A stretch of 64,000 bases of DNA from Aminobacter niigataensis (GCF_014200015.1 NZ_JACHOT010000001.1:1550001-1614000), one strand, 5' to 3'. Positions 41,645-51,086 are shown, numbered from the stretch's first letter. Numbers and translations: made by a program. Notes: generated by a model from the letters alone, not told the origin.

Positions 41645-43054
41645 GTGAACAGAACCACCCCGCTCATCCTTGCCGTCGCCCTGTTCATGGAGAACATGGA
41701 CTCGACCGTCATCGCCACCTCGCTGCCGGCGATCGCGACCGACATCGGCACGAGCCCGATCGCGCTCAAGCTGGCGCTGACGGCCTATCTCGTTTCGCTC
41801 GCCATATTCATCCCGATCAGCGCCTGGATGGCCGACCGTTTCGGCGCCAAGCTGGTCTTCCGCGTCGCCATCGGCGTTTTCATGCTGGGTTCGGTCGCCT
41901 GCGCCATCTCGGGGTCGCTCGGCGAATTCGTGCTCGCGCGCTTCCTGCAAGGCATGGGCGGTTCGATGATGACGCCGGTAGCGCGGCTGGTTCTGGTCCG
42001 CACCACCGAAAAGAGCGGCCTGGTGGCGGCAATGGCAACGCTAACCATCCCAGCACTCGTCGGTCCGCTCATCGGCCCGCCGGTCGGCGGCTTCATCACC
42101 ACCTTCTTCGCCTGGCACTGGATTTTCCTGATCAACATTCCTATCGGCGCGCTGGGCATCTGGCTGTCGGGGCGCTTCCTGCCCGAGATTGCGCCGGAGG
42201 CAACGCGACCGATCGACGTGCCCGGCTTCTTCCTGTCGGCCATCGCTGCCTCAGGCGTGGTCTTCGGCCTGTCGGTGGTCAGCTTGCCGGCGCTGCCGCC
42301 TGTCGTCGGCGTCGTCACCATTGCCGTTGGCCTTACCGCAGCGCTGCTCTACATCCGCCACGCACGCCGGACGCCCTACCCGCTGCTTGAACTCAAACTC
42401 TTCGCCAATCCGGTCTTCCGCACGGCGATTGTCGGCGGCTCGCTGTTCCGCGTCGGTGTCGGCGCGGCGCCGTTCCTCTTGCCGCTGCTGTTCCAGCTCG
42501 GCTTCGGGCTGTCGCCATTCCAGTCGGGCATGATCACCTTCGCCACCGCAGCGGGAGCGCTGTCGATGAAGTTCGTCGCGCCGAAGATCCTGAAGAGCAT
42601 GGGGTTCCGCACGGTGCTGACGGTCGCTTCGGTGGTTTCAGCCGGCCTGATGGCGGCCAATGCGCTGTTCACATCCCAGACGCCCTATCTCGTGATCCTT
42701 CTGGTGCTGTTCCTGTCAGGTTTCCTGCGGTCCTTGTTCTTCACCTCGTCGAACGCGCTGGTCTTTGCCGACATCGAGACCGCCCAGAGCGGCCAGGCAA
42801 CCGCCATCTCGGCCGTTGCCCAGCAGACCTCGGTGGCGCTCGGCGTGGCAGTCGGCGGCGGCGCGCTCGAAATATGGTCGCTGGCCACCGGCCAGGCGAT
42901 CGGCGGGGCCGGCTTCACCTTCGCGTTCCTGACAGTCGCACTGATTTCGGGACTGCCGGCTTTCATGTACGCACGCATGGCGGCCGATGCCGGCGGCTCG
43001 GTTTCCGGCCACCGCCTGCGTCAGCACGAGGCCGACGAGCCGCAGCAGCTATGA
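41645..43054 (+). CDS. DHA2-family MFS multidrug transporter (EmrB/QacA-like)
   Basis: This 469-aa MFS protein starts in [22 protein letters not shown], the DHA2 motif D1 that identifies EmrB/QacA-type drug:H+ antiporters, and has 13-14 predicted TMs. The usual [10 protein letters not shown] and [11 protein letters not shown] (motif C) follow. GTG 41645 after GGAAAG is the likely start. It is convergent with rlmE, overlapping it by 6 bp. Substrates are not predictable. Confidence 0.87.
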   Translation: MNRTTPLILAVALFMENMDSTVIATSLPAIATDIGTSPIALKLALTAYLVSLAIFIPISAWMADRFGAKLVFRVAIGVFMLGSVACAISGSLGEFVLARFLQGMGGSMMTPVARLVLVRTTEKSGLVAAMATLTIPALVGPLIGPPVGGFITTFFAWHWIFLINIPIGALGIWLSGRFLPEIAPEATRPIDVPGFFLSAIAASGVVFGLSVVSLPALPPVVGVVTIAVGLTAALLYIRHARRTPYPLLELKLFANPVFRTAIVGGSLFRVGVGAAPFLLPLLFQLGFGLSPFQSGMITFATAAGALSMKFVAPKILKSMGFRTVLTVASVVSAGLMAANALFTSQTPYLVILLVLFLSGFLRSLFFTSSNALVFADIETAQSGQATAISAVAQQTSVALGVAVGGGALEIWSLATGQAIGGAGFTFAFLTVALISGLPAFMYARMAADAGGSVSGHRLRQHEADEPQQL

Positions 43055-43768
43055 GGCGTCAGGCTCGGACCTGCCCTTGAAATCCTTGGCAAGCAAATAG
43101 AGCTCGGCCGATTCATCGCGCGAGGCCGGTGGCTTGACGTGATGGACGGTGCGGAAATTCTGCTTGAGCAGGGTCAGCAGCTCTGCCTCGGTGCCACCCT
43201 GGAAGGTCTTGGCCAGGAAATGGCCACCGGGCTTCAGTACCGAAATGGCGAAATCGGCAGCAACCTCGCAGAGATGCATGGTGCGGATGTGATCGGTGCG
43301 CCGGTGCCCCGTCGTCGGCGCCGCCATGTCGGACAGCACCAGATCAGGCGCGCCGCCGAGCGCCTCGGACAGGCGTGCCGGGGCGGCATCGTCGAGGAAA
43401 TCCATCAGCAGCACGGGCGCTCCGGGCACCGCATCCATTTCGAGATAGTCGATGCCGACGACATGCGGCTTTTCCGCCGTCGAGTTGGTGCGGGCGGCCG
43501 CCACCTGGCACCAGCCACCGGGTGCGGCACCGAGGTCGATGACCTTCATGCCCGTCTTCAACAGATGATGTTTGTCGTCGATCTCGATCAGCTTATAGGC
43601 GGCGCGCGAGCGGTAGCCGTCGGCCTTCGAGCGCTGGACGTAGGGGTCGTTCATATGGCGCTCGAGCCAGCGGCGCGACGATTCCTTGAGGCCGTGCTTC
43701 TTCTTGATCTTGGTGCGCAGCACGCGCGTCGCGCCCGCTCCTACCGCTGGTTTTGGTTTCTTGGTCAT
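43049..43768 (-). CDS. rlmE: 23S rRNA (uridine-2'-O-)-methyltransferase RlmE/FtsJ
   Basis: This 239-aa FtsJ methyltransferase modifies U2552 of 23S rRNA in the A loop. The SAM site [13 protein letters not shown] and the K-D-K-E catalytic set ([31 protein letters not shown]) are present. A basic N-terminal extension of about 35 aa is usual in Rhizobiales. ATG 43768 overlaps the stop of the upstream phosphatase (ATGA). Longer reading-frame extension upstream lies inside that gene and is not real. Confidence 0.94.
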   Translation of the reverse strand: MTKKPKPAVGAGATRVLRTKIKKKHGLKESSRRWLERHMNDPYVQRSKADGYRSRAAYKLIEIDDKHHLLKTGMKVIDLGAAPGGWCQVAAARTNSTAEKPHVVGIDYLEMDAVPGAPVLLMDFLDDAAPARLSEALGGAPDLVLSDMAAPTTGHRRTDHIRTMHLCEVAADFAISVLKPGGHFLAKTFQGGTEAELLTLLKQNFRTVHHVKPPASRDESAELYLLAKDFKGRSEPDAS

Positions 43769-45117
43769 GTACGCTGTCCGTTCCGCCAGTTGCGGCGCCA
43801 CACGCCGTCGTCGGCCATCAATTCGCTCAAAATGCCCTCGCGCAAGCCACGATCGGCGACGCGCAGCCGTTCCGACGGCCAGACCGCCCGAATCGCTTCC
43901 AGGATGGCGCAGCCGGCCAGGACCAGGTCGGCGCGGTCGGCGCCGATGCAGGGATTGGCCACGCGCTGCTGGAAATCCCAGCCGAGCACTTTTTCGACCA
44001 TGCGGTCGACGCTGGTTCCGTCCATCCACAGTCCGTCGACGCGGCGGCGGTCGTAGCGGTCGAGTTCGAGATGCACGCCGGCGAGCGTGGTGACCGTGCC
44101 CGAGGTGCCCAGCAGGTGGAATTTCGGGCTCGACACGACATGGGCCAGGCGGTCGCGCCCGTCGAACGAACGCAGGCGGGTGGCAACATCCTCGACCATC
44201 GCAGCAAAGATCTCGCGCGTCACCGTGCGGCCGCCGAAGCGCTCGGCGAGCGAAACCACCCCGACCGGCAGCGACGTCCACGAGACGATATGATTCGCCA
44301 GCCGCGGCGAGCGATGGCGCGAAACGTCGATCAGGGCGATCTCGGAGGAGCCACCGCCAATGTCGAACAACACGACCCCGTCGGTGTCGCGCTCGACCAG
44401 CGAGCCGCATCCCGAAACAGCCAGCCGCGCTTCCGTCTGGCGGTCGATGATCTCGAGCTTGAGGCCTGCCTCACGCTCGACGCGATCAATGAACTCCGCA
44501 CCATTCGCGGCCGAACGGCAGGCCTCGGTGGCGATCAGGCGCGCTTTCTTGATCTTGCGGTTGCGCAGCTTGTCGCTGCAGACCTTGAGCGCCTCGACCG
44601 CCCTGTCCATGGCCGCCTGGCCGAGCCGACCGGACGCCGAGAGGCCCTCGCCCAGCCGCACGATGCGCGAGAAGGCGTCGATGACGCGAAACTGGCCCGG
44701 CCTTCCCGGCACAGCCACCAGCAGCCGGCAATTGTTGGTGCCAAGGTCGAGCGCCGCAAAGACCGGCAGGTCCGACACCGGCATGCGGCGCGGCTGTTCG
44801 GCCACCTCCGGCCTTGCGACCGGGTTGCTTGGCTTCAGAGAAACCGCTGGCCCGGCCACGGGTACTGTGGACTCCGCCGGCTTGCCGCCGGCCGCAAGCT
44901 GAACGCCGTCGCGCGCAAAAACCTTGCGGCCGCGGCGGCGCTTACGCCTTTTCCTGGTCTTGCCTTTTGGTTGCGCGGCGTCCCCATTGCCGTGACCGTT
45001 GACCGGTCGCACGGCGGCCTGACGGCCCGGTCGGGGAGCTTCCCCGCCATGACGCGACGGACCATCCCCGGAGACACCCGCATCCGACGCGCTGACGTCG
45101 GCTTCGCGGTCCTTCAC
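43765..45117 (-). CDS. Exopolyphosphatase / pppGpp phosphohydrolase family with basic N-terminal extension
   Basis: This 450-aa protein has a Ppx/GppA actin-like ATPase fold: phosphate-1 [11 protein letters not shown] (about residues 121-131), the middle block [13 protein letters not shown] and [12 protein letters not shown], then [13 protein letters not shown]. Before it lies a roughly 115-residue low-complexity tail with an Arg/Lys cluster ([13 protein letters not shown]). GTG 45117 with AGAAGGA upstream is preferred; ATG 45174 would add 19 residues. Translation couples to rlmE. Ppx or GppA specificity is not resolved. Confidence 0.85.
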   Translation of the reverse strand: MKDREADVSASDAGVSGDGPSRHGGEAPRPGRQAAVRPVNGHGNGDAAQPKGKTRKRRKRRRGRKVFARDGVQLAAGGKPAESTVPVAGPAVSLKPSNPVARPEVAEQPRRMPVSDLPVFAALDLGTNNCRLLVAVPGRPGQFRVIDAFSRIVRLGEGLSASGRLGQAAMDRAVEALKVCSDKLRNRKIKKARLIATEACRSAANGAEFIDRVEREAGLKLEIIDRQTEARLAVSGCGSLVERDTDGVVLFDIGGGSSEIALIDVSRHRSPRLANHIVSWTSLPVGVVSLAERFGGRTVTREIFAAMVEDVATRLRSFDGRDRLAHVVSSPKFHLLGTSGTVTTLAGVHLELDRYDRRRVDGLWMDGTSVDRMVEKVLGWDFQQRVANPCIGADRADLVLAGCAILEAIRAVWPSERLRVADRGLREGILSELMADDGVWRRNWRNGQRT

Positions 45118-45418
45118 CCTGCAATTTCCTTCTGGCGCCGCGCGAACCCTTCGGACGCTGCACGCGCATATCATCTTGTGTTGGCGCCAGACTATCAGTG
45201 CGGGACCCGATCACCAAGGCCCGCCGGCGCTGAAATTTGGCCGGCGCGTCCCGGCCTCGCCGCGTGGCCGGCTGCATCGCTATCGAAAATCACGGGTCGG
45301 GTTGAATAGCCGGCTTCGATGAGGCAAAGCTGAAGGACGAGCCGGTCATGCGAGCGGACGCATTGCCACAACGAGGAACTGAAACGCCAGACCGAAAGGA
45401 ACGGGCAAGCGCTCCTGC
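45118..45418. other. Divergent intergenic region
   Basis: This gap separates the phosphatase gene (minus) from the flippase-like gene (plus). No ORF with a ribosome site was seen. It probably holds both promoters; I cannot assign boxes. Confidence 0.4.
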
Positions 45419-46363
45419 ATGAGAATCAAAGACTTCATCTGGCCCGTCATCGGGCTCGGCGCCGTCGCCGTTTCTGCCTGGCTGCTCTATCACGAATGGC
45501 GCGAAATCTCCCTCGACGATGTGTGGAGCGGCCTGACCGCCATCCCCTTCCACGGCTGGATACTCGCCGCGATCAGCTCCATCGTCGCCTATGGCGCGCT
45601 GGCCGGCTATGACCACATAGCGCTGCTGCATATCGGCAAGCGCGTGTCGTGGTTCTTCGTCACCGTCTGCTCCTTCACCACCTATGCCCTTTCGCACAAT
45701 ATCGGCGGCTCGGTATTCTCGGGCGCGGTGATCCGCTATCGCGCCTATGCCACCAAGGGGTTGACCGGCCAGGAGGTCGGCGTGCTCGTCGGCATCTGCT
45801 GGTTCACCTTCGTGCTTTCGAGCGTGTTCGTCGGCGGCGTGGTGATTCTGCTCGAGCCGAGCCTGCTCGACCGCTACACCGAGGGCAGCCACGAAGCATG
45901 GTGGATCGCGCTGGGCGTTGCCATGCTGCTTTCGGTCGGCGCCTATGTCTTCGGCAGCTGGCTGCATCTCAAGCCGCTCGCCATCCGCAGCTTCCGCCTG
46001 CACTATCCGGCACTGCCGATCGTGGCACGCCAGCTGATCATCGGCCCGCTGGAAATACTGGCGGCTGCGGCGATCATCTATTTCGTCCTGCCCGCCGAGC
46101 ACAATCCGGGCTACCTGATCGTGCTGGGCATCTTCCTGTTCTCCTTCGCGGTGGCGCAGGCGTCGCACGCGCCGGGCGGACTGGGCGTGCTCGAAGTGGT
46201 GTTTCTCACCGGCCTGTCGGAAATGGACCCGGCGGCGGTGCTGGCAGCACTTCTGGTCTTCAGGCTGTTCTACCTCATCATCCCGCTCATTCTGGGGGTC
46301 ATGGCGGTGCTTGCTTTCGAGCACTCGCAGTTCGGCCGGAGCGCCAACAAGGACGAGGCCTGA
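45419..46363 (+). CDS. YbhN/UPF0104-type membrane protein (MprF-like TM domain)
   Basis: This 314-aa protein with about 8-9 TM segments matches the lysylphosphatidylglycerol synthase TM region/UPF0104 family: LAGYDHIALLHIGKRVSW, ALSHNIGGSVFSGAVIRYRAY and SFAVAQASHAPGGLGVLE are its conserved blocks. No catalytic synthetase domain is attached, so a lipid flippase-like role is only inferred. It is the last core gene before the tRNA-Gln. Confidence 0.85.
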   Translation: MRIKDFIWPVIGLGAVAVSAWLLYHEWREISLDDVWSGLTAIPFHGWILAAISSIVAYGALAGYDHIALLHIGKRVSWFFVTVCSFTTYALSHNIGGSVFSGAVIRYRAYATKGLTGQEVGVLVGICWFTFVLSSVFVGGVVILLEPSLLDRYTEGSHEAWWIALGVAMLLSVGAYVFGSWLHLKPLAIRSFRLHYPALPIVARQLIIGPLEILAAAAIIYFVLPAEHNPGYLIVLGIFLFSFAVAQASHAPGGLGVLEVVFLTGLSEMDPAAVLAALLVFRLFYLIIPLILGVMAVLAFEHSQFGRSANKDEA

Positions 46364-46478
46364 AAACCGAAATTGCCGCAACTGATGGGGTTGACTATTT
46401 TCCGCCGGCGGCTACAAGGCGCGCACAGGTGGCCGCGTCAAACGCGACCCGCCAGCGCCGGACAAGTTTCGGCCATGC

Positions 46479-46552
46479 TGGGGAATAGGTTAACGGTAGA
46501 CCCACGGACTCTGACTCCGTTAGTCCTGGTTCGAATCCAGGTTCCCCAGCCA
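46479..46552 (+). tRNA. tRNA-Gln (anticodon CUG)
   Basis: The acceptor stem TGGGGAA pairs with TTCCCCA, discriminator G, and CCA is encoded (46550-46552). The anticodon stem is ACGGA/TCCGT, loop CTCTGAC giving CUG, and the T arm is CCTGG-TTCGAAT-CCAGG. A U1-A72 end is typical of tRNA-Gln. Core genes end before it and accessory genes start after it, so its 3' end is the likely island attachment site. No second copy of its 3' half was found up to 64000. Confidence 0.95.
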
Positions 46553-46859
46553 ATAGTATTTTTTCTATATTTTTCAATTACTTGCTCAACCGAGCCCTAC
46601 GGTAACCGGAACAGTTTTCCGCATCACTTTTCCGGATCACCGCCGACCTCTCGGAAAGGGACCCGGAGTGCTGCCACGCGGGCAGCCCCATATTTCATCG
46701 ATAATGCTGTGACTGGAGAGGGCGTGCTTCCTTTCCAGCAAATAGAGGCGGCGCAGGCGATGGAATAGGACTGTTCAATGGCAGCAGCCTCAAGATACAT
46801 AGCTGATAAGGGCGAGGGATGCGCGTGTCCGCGCGTCCCGGAGTCATTCGGGGCAGTAT
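46553..46859. other. Island junction, no clear gene
   Basis: This 307-bp stretch follows the tRNA and precedes the nuclease gene. It is AT-rich at first (TTTTTTCTATATTTTTCAAT) and includes a RIME-like repeat fragment. A degraded frame at about 46706-46768 ends in PFQQIEAAQAME, faintly like the end of a zinc-type alcohol dehydrogenase, but is too short to call. Confidence 0.45.
46606..46640 (-). repeat. RIME-like repeat fragment, inverted
   Basis: TTTTCCGCATCACTTTTCCG with flanks is the inverse of the dispersed Rhizobiales palindrome also found at 17717. It lies at the left end of the island. Confidence 0.5.
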
Positions 46860-48068
46860 ATGAGCGATACGCACGCAAATCTCTTGCTTAGTCTTTTTCA
46901 ATGGCGCCCCTCCGACAAAAGGATCTCTGCGGAGAACTTTCTGACAGAAGCCTTTGTCTACTGCCTACGCGTGAACGTGGAGCTTCGCAAAAGCTGGCTC
47001 GATAATATTCTCGGCCAGGCAATAAGCGACGCCGACTTCGTCATCACTACGCGCGCTTCGCATCTCGACGACGAGCGGGCATCGACGATCTATCCTGATA
47101 TCGACATCCGAGGGACTCTTGCATCCGGCGAGGGTTTCACGGTGCTTGTTGAGGTGAAGTGGGGAGCCCCATACAGCAAGGAGCAGATTGGCAAGTATGA
47201 TCGGCTCCTAGCGAGCGCAGAAAACCCCCACCTCGTGTTCATAAGCCCGAGCGCAATGGATTGTCGTCGGGCGGAAGGCGACTCTGAGTCACTCACCTCG
47301 ACATTTCGAGCGGTCCGATGGGATCAGCTATTTTCCTATCTGTCCGCCAGCTCCGACGGTTGCCGAGCGACGCGCGAATTGCTGGAATTCATGGACCAAC
47401 AGGGTCTGAGCCCGCAGGAGCCGATTTCTCAAAGCTTGCTCGGTCAGTATCTAGCGACCAAACACTTCACGAAGCGGCTTTGGCGCTACTGCGAAAAGCT
47501 GATGAACGAATTCGATTGGGATTTCCTTCCGAAGTACTACCAAGCGCCGGAGGTGCAGTCGGTAAAGGAACAGTATGGACGTGTGGCGATTGTCTTCATG
47601 CGGTCCGGATGGAACGGGACAATAACGATTGGCTTTCTCTACTCGAACCATGACCACAAGGTGAAATTTGCCGACGGCAGTGACAACAGCGTCGACTTGA
47701 TGATGCGCATCGAATCCTTTTCGAACGTCGACGGACGCGACGAGGTGGTTTCCATACTCCGTAGAAAGGTCGCAGAGGCCAGGAAGGCCGGTGGTGTCGT
47801 CCATGTTGCCAGTGGAAGCAGCAAAGAGAACGGACACACACTTTATATCTCGCAGAAAAGCCTCCAGGAATACCTGGCCGACGACAGTGAACTTAATCAG
47901 CTCGCGGCAATGCACCAACAAATCAAAGACTGGTCTAAAGCTTTGTTTCGGGATGGGGAGCTTGAAGTCGCCCTCAATCGCCTCGATGCGCAGCAACCAC
48001 AGGAGTTGACCGCCACCCTGTCGGCACGAATCGACGGGCTGGCCGAGGCCCTCCCGGCGGATCGCTAG
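46860..48068 (+). CDS. PD-(D/E)XK nuclease family protein
   Basis: This 402-aa protein has the core of a PD-(D/E)XK nuclease in its first third: ENFLTEAFVY (Glu25), YPDIDIRG (Asp80), VLVEVKWG (Glu98-x-Lys100) and QIGKYDRLL (Gln109). This PDDEXK_4 pattern is common in phage-defence proteins. The remaining 280 residues are of unknown fold and may sense or bind partners. It is a single gene, first in the island, with no obvious partner except the downstream HTH genes on the other strand. Confidence 0.8.
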   Translation: MSDTHANLLLSLFQWRPSDKRISAENFLTEAFVYCLRVNVELRKSWLDNILGQAISDADFVITTRASHLDDERASTIYPDIDIRGTLASGEGFTVLVEVKWGAPYSKEQIGKYDRLLASAENPHLVFISPSAMDCRRAEGDSESLTSTFRAVRWDQLFSYLSASSDGCRATRELLEFMDQQGLSPQEPISQSLLGQYLATKHFTKRLWRYCEKLMNEFDWDFLPKYYQAPEVQSVKEQYGRVAIVFMRSGWNGTITIGFLYSNHDHKVKFADGSDNSVDLMMRIESFSNVDGRDEVVSILRRKVAEARKAGGVVHVASGSSKENGHTLYISQKSLQEYLADDSELNQLAAMHQQIKDWSKALFRDGELEVALNRLDAQQPQELTATLSARIDGLAEALPADR

Positions 48069-48247
48069 TGCCGCTGTGGAGCCCCCGCGAGGCAGCGGAG
48101 CTACTTGCGGCCGAAAATCGGCTTCCAGTCGGACCAAGTTGGAAGTATCCGAGACTCGCAAAAATGGACACAGCCTGGAGCGGGGATGGGGAACGGCAGC
48201 GATCCTAGGGATCGGCCGTCCACACCCACCAAAGGACTGAGAAGAGA

Positions 48248-48628
48248 CTATGCGGAAGCCTGAGGCTTGGCCAATGCCCGCACAAGACGCCTGGCCGTCG
48301 CATTCGGCTCAGAGACATGGCCCTCAGCTGCTGACCGAATTTCATGGAGCCACTTCTGCTCCTCATTCGTCATGGACGCGCCGAACATGCGTTCGAACAG
48401 GCAAATCGCCTCCTCATCGTAGAACTGGCGCGCGGCCAAGCGGAAGAGCTGCCGTGCATCAACACCGAGAACCAAGGCAACCTCCTCCACCCGATCAAGG
48501 GGAAGCTTGACGTCTCCGCGGAGGATCATCTGGAAGAGAGAACCTGCCAAGAAACTTTCCGGAGGAACCGGCACTTCCGACATCCGACCGCTAAGGAAAG
48601 AAACGAGGCTAGAGGCACGGCTGGTCAT
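48248..48628 (-). CDS. Small HTH (XRE-like) protein
   Basis: This 126-aa protein has a helix-turn-helix like Cro/CI: SLFQMILRGDVKLPLDRVEE, then VALVLGVDARQLFRLAARQF. The N-terminal half supplies the first helices. AGGAG lies 7 nt before ATG 48628, and a TATAAA-type box is upstream. It is related to the protein encoded at 48905 (KLxL...VAxxLxxDxRQx alignment). It could be an antitoxin or island regulator; there is no toxin beside it that I can identify. Confidence 0.7.
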   Translation of the reverse strand: MTSRASSLVSFLSGRMSEVPVPPESFLAGSLFQMILRGDVKLPLDRVEEVALVLGVDARQLFRLAARQFYDEEAICLFERMFGASMTNEEQKWLHEIRSAAEGHVSEPNATARRLVRALAKPQASA

Positions 48629-48904
48629 TGATCACTCCTGCGCTTGTGTAGATGCATCATTTATAGCGCGCGAGAGTCGGGGCAGCTTAACTCCCATCGA
48701 CCTGCCTCGAGGGTGTCGTGGCGCTGACAGCCCGTACCGATAGCCAACCTAAGGAAAAGCCCGCCCAATCACCCGCCATGATTGACATCGACACCTAAGC
48801 ATCTGACCTTGTTATGGAAGTGGCTGGTGGCACGCAAAAAGGGCAACTCTGCGCGAAAAGGTGCCGGTCGGTTGCGCCCGGCTTGATCAGCGACATAGCG
48901 CTCA

Positions 48905-49162
48905 TCAAGGTTCCGAGGCTGGCTTCCCTCTCTTCTGCGACCTCATATGCCTTTGAAACAAAGACATTATCTGACTGTCATGTTCCTGCGCGAGGCACAT
49001 CATGAGGATCTGCCGCTCATCGAGTTGCAGGGCTTTTGCAACGCGCGGAACCTGCCAAAGATTTAGCTTTGAGAAGCCTGCCAAGTATGAACCGAATGAC
49101 GACTTTGTAGTGAAGCCCGCAAGTTTCATGAACTCAGGCCTCTTGAGGCCTAGTTCAGCCAT
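48905..49162 (-). CDS. Small HTH (XRE-like) protein, amber-truncated N-terminus
   Basis: This 85-aa protein is related to the 48248 product: FGSYLAGFSKLNLWQVPRVA and KALQLDERQILMMCLAQ correspond to its HTH. An in-frame ATG at 49213, overlapping the stop of the upstream gene, reads MSNPEARIALA and then a TAG (49180-49178). It continues in frame to ATG 49162. So the original start was probably lost to a nonsense codon, leaving a shorter protein or a pseudogene. Coexpressed with the DUF2293-like gene upstream. Confidence 0.6.
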   Translation of the reverse strand: MAELGLKRPEFMKLAGFTTKSSFGSYLAGFSKLNLWQVPRVAKALQLDERQILMMCLAQEHDSQIMSLFQRHMRSQKRGKPASEP

Positions 49163-49205
49163 CCGATTGGCAATTAGCTATGCAAGGGCAATTCGAGCTT
49201 CCGGG

Positions 49206-49529
49206 TTAGACATCGCCTACCTCCTGCGCTTGCTTTGTCTTGACCGCTCCGGACCTTCTCCTCCAGACTCTCAGCATCACATCGATACGCGGTTGAACAC
49301 GAGCGCGAGCCTCCAGTCGGTCCATACCCTGCAAGAGCAACGTGTCGTAGTCTGTCATCTCGTGACGGAGAAAATTCTGCATTGTTATGCCGACGGCCTT
49401 GCCCAGCCGTGCATCCCGCCACTCTTTCTGAGCAACTTCGAGGGCAAAATAAGCAACCGCGAAATCAGGGCAGCCGGGATGATTTTGACGAATATGCCGT
49501 TCTATGGCATCGACAGGGAAAGTGCGCAC
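49206..49529 (-). CDS. DUF2293-like hypothetical protein
   Basis: This 107-aa protein ends HEMTDYDTLLLQGMDRLEAR, then VQPRIDVMLRVWRRR, which looks like the conserved end of DUF2293 (HxxTDYDxLLxxGxxRxxAR...VxxVLxxW). That assignment is from memory. GTG 49529 follows GAGGAG at 6 nt. It is the first gene of a two-gene unit with the small HTH gene. A TATAAG box and an AAGTAA/TTACTT inverted repeat lie upstream. Confidence 0.6.
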   Translation of the reverse strand: MRTFPVDAIERHIRQNHPGCPDFAVAYFALEVAQKEWRDARLGKAVGITMQNFLRHEMTDYDTLLLQGMDRLEARARVQPRIDVMLRVWRRRSGAVKTKQAQEVGDV

Positions 49530-50488
49530 ACCGTGCTCCTCATCGGCGAAGGAGCGCCCTTATAGTGCATCCAAAAATTTGAAGTAAAATAAGGTATTGC
49601 TTACTTTCGACAGTTATTCACAGCTCGTTCGAACGGGTATTCGCCACATCCAACTGCGCCCGGTTCGATCTCTGCGGAACTTTCGCCGCATGCTGATAAT
49701 GCCCGCTTCCTGGGGAGTGGCCTTGAGTAGTTGCGAGCCTTGTTTGACTCGAGAAGCGAAGCCCTAGGGAAACTGGCGCTGCTGATAGGGATGCCTTTTG
49801 CACCCGAGGACTTCCGGCGAATGTATCCTCCTCAGCCAGTAGCATGCTTCGGAACTTCGCCTTCACCTTGAGAAGGGCGCGAGCCACCTTTTCCGAAAGC
49901 TACCTTTACATAATACCTTGACAGCCCCTGCCCTATGTAAAGGTCGGTCGCTGTTTCGGGCCAAAATGACAATTCTGCGCAAGGCAAATGTAAAGGTTGG
50001 CTACCCAGAAGCCCTGCATTTCCGGGCGGAACCTTGACAAAACTTTCCGTTTTCTTGACAAAAATGCCCGTTTTCAGAGTTTGCTGGAAAACGTAAAGGT
50101 TCGCATAGCCCTCTCGCAGAATGCATCACAAGAAAGGTCATGGATCGCGCCTCACCGACATGCTCCTGCATCAATAGTTGCGTGCAGACCTTGATCCGAC
50201 ACGCTCAACAATTGACCTAGACGAGCGGAAGCGCTGACGGATCAACTCGAAAACATATCCAGGCTGGGGCACGTCGAAGCGATAAATACTCATTCAAGGG
50301 CAGCTCTATTAGAAGCGCCCGCATGCCGAAGGGCTCTCAAATCGGCCAGAACTGAACGTTTGGCGGTGTGTAGCTGCGGAATGGAAGGAGGCTAAAAACA
50401 GAGAACCGCTGATGTCCGTGCAGTGACCTGGCCGTGAAGCCTCCTTTGGTAACAGGGCTGACCACCTGCATGGCCAGCCCTGTCTACA
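49530..50488. other. Non-coding block with iteron-like repeats
   Basis: This stretch of nearly 1 kb shows no credible ORF. It is AT-richer than its surroundings and holds four ATGTAAAGGT-like copies plus three CTTGACA copies at 49902-50100. An operator-like AAGTAA...TTACTT repeat lies at 49582-49606, near the DUF2293 gene promoter. It could be a replication origin or a regulatory hub for the neighbouring genes. Confidence 0.55.
49902..50100. repeat. Iteron-like direct and inverted repeats (ATGTAAAGGT)
   Basis: ATGTAAAGGT is found at 49935-49944 and 49988-49997. ACGTAAAGGT (one mismatch) is at 50091-50100, and the inverse ACCTTTACAT at 49902-49911. CTTGACA occurs at about 49917, 50033 and 50054. 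Spacing is irregular, unlike a tight iteron array, but repeat number in a small area is striking. Confidence 0.55.
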
Positions 50489-50920
50489 TCAAATCGAAAT
50501 TGCCGCAAGCTCGCGCCGGACACGGGTAACTTCATCGGCAACATCGTAGCTGTCGATCATCATTTCCAGCTCGTAGCGGATGCGATCGACATTCGCGATT
50601 GCGGCGTTGACGTTTCCGCGGAAGATCTTCTGCTTGTCCGTCAACTCGTCCCAATCATCTTCATCAGCGACGATGTTGGTCAGACTATCCCGGATGATGA
50701 CATCACCGCCCGGATAGGTGTCAGGATAATGCCCTGCGGCCTTGCGCAAAAGCGCCGCCTCTACGGGATCGTTGTCGTCCGCTTCCCTTGCAAGGAGCTC
50801 ATAGAGCCGACGGATCGACATCACGAAGCCCGAGGCACCGAACTGCTTCGCGAGCTCATCCGGATACGGAAGGCTAAAGTTGGCCATATTCATCGACGGG
50901 ACGGCGGGCGTGCTGCTCAT
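50489..50920 (-). CDS. Hypothetical acidic protein (143 aa)
   Basis: I do not recognise this 143-aa, strongly acidic, helical protein; segments include YPDELAKQFGASGFVMSIRR, LADEDDWDELTDKQK-like acidic stretches and a C-terminal coiled helix ending VTRVRRELAAISI. A strong AAGGAG lies 9 nt before ATG 50920. A short basic ORF precedes it by 22 bp. It is divergent from the replication-like gene and could be a control protein for it, which is speculative. Confidence 0.65.
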   Translation of the reverse strand: MSSTPAVPSMNMANFSLPYPDELAKQFGASGFVMSIRRLYELLAREADDNDPVEAALLRKAAGHYPDTYPGGDVIIRDSLTNIVADEDDWDELTDKQKIFRGNVNAAIANVDRIRYELEMMIDSYDVADEVTRVRRELAAISI

Positions 50921-50942
50921 GATAAAATCTCCTTCTTGAGCT

Positions 50943-51050
50943 TTAGGGATCGCCGGGCAATCGGCGTCCTAGTTTGCTCAAGGGAGATTGATGGCTCTTG
51001 CTCCGCTTCACCTTCTTATTTGCTGCTGCCAAGCATTGACCGCCCATCAT
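50943..51050 (-). CDS. Small basic ORF, 35 aa, upstream of the 143-aa gene
   Basis: From ATG 51050 this ORF encodes 35 residues with basic segments ANKKVKRSKSHQ and SKLGRRLPGD, stopping 22 bp before the next start. It has GGGAG 6 nt upstream and a TATAAT box beyond. It may be a leader peptide or a small DNA-binding peptide. The length is too short for homology. Confidence 0.4.
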   Translation of the reverse strand: MMGGQCLAAANKKVKRSKSHQSPLSKLGRRLPGDP

Positions 51051-51086
51051 GATCATCTCCCGCTTTATGCTTTGCTTCTGCGGAGA

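Noticed and set aside
43769-44410. Upstream extension of the rlmE frame
   Set aside because: It lies inside the Ppx/GppA gene in another frame; the RlmE family N-terminus begins at ATG 43768.
46373-46768. Frame near the tRNA ending in PFQQIEAAQAME, faintly like a zinc-type alcohol dehydrogenase
   Set aside because: It reads across the tRNA gene, the similarity covers about 14 residues, and no upstream domain is present.
49618-49887. Minus-strand ORF of 89 codons in the non-coding block
   Set aside because: No ribosome site and no family-like pattern; the start is in a low-quality context.
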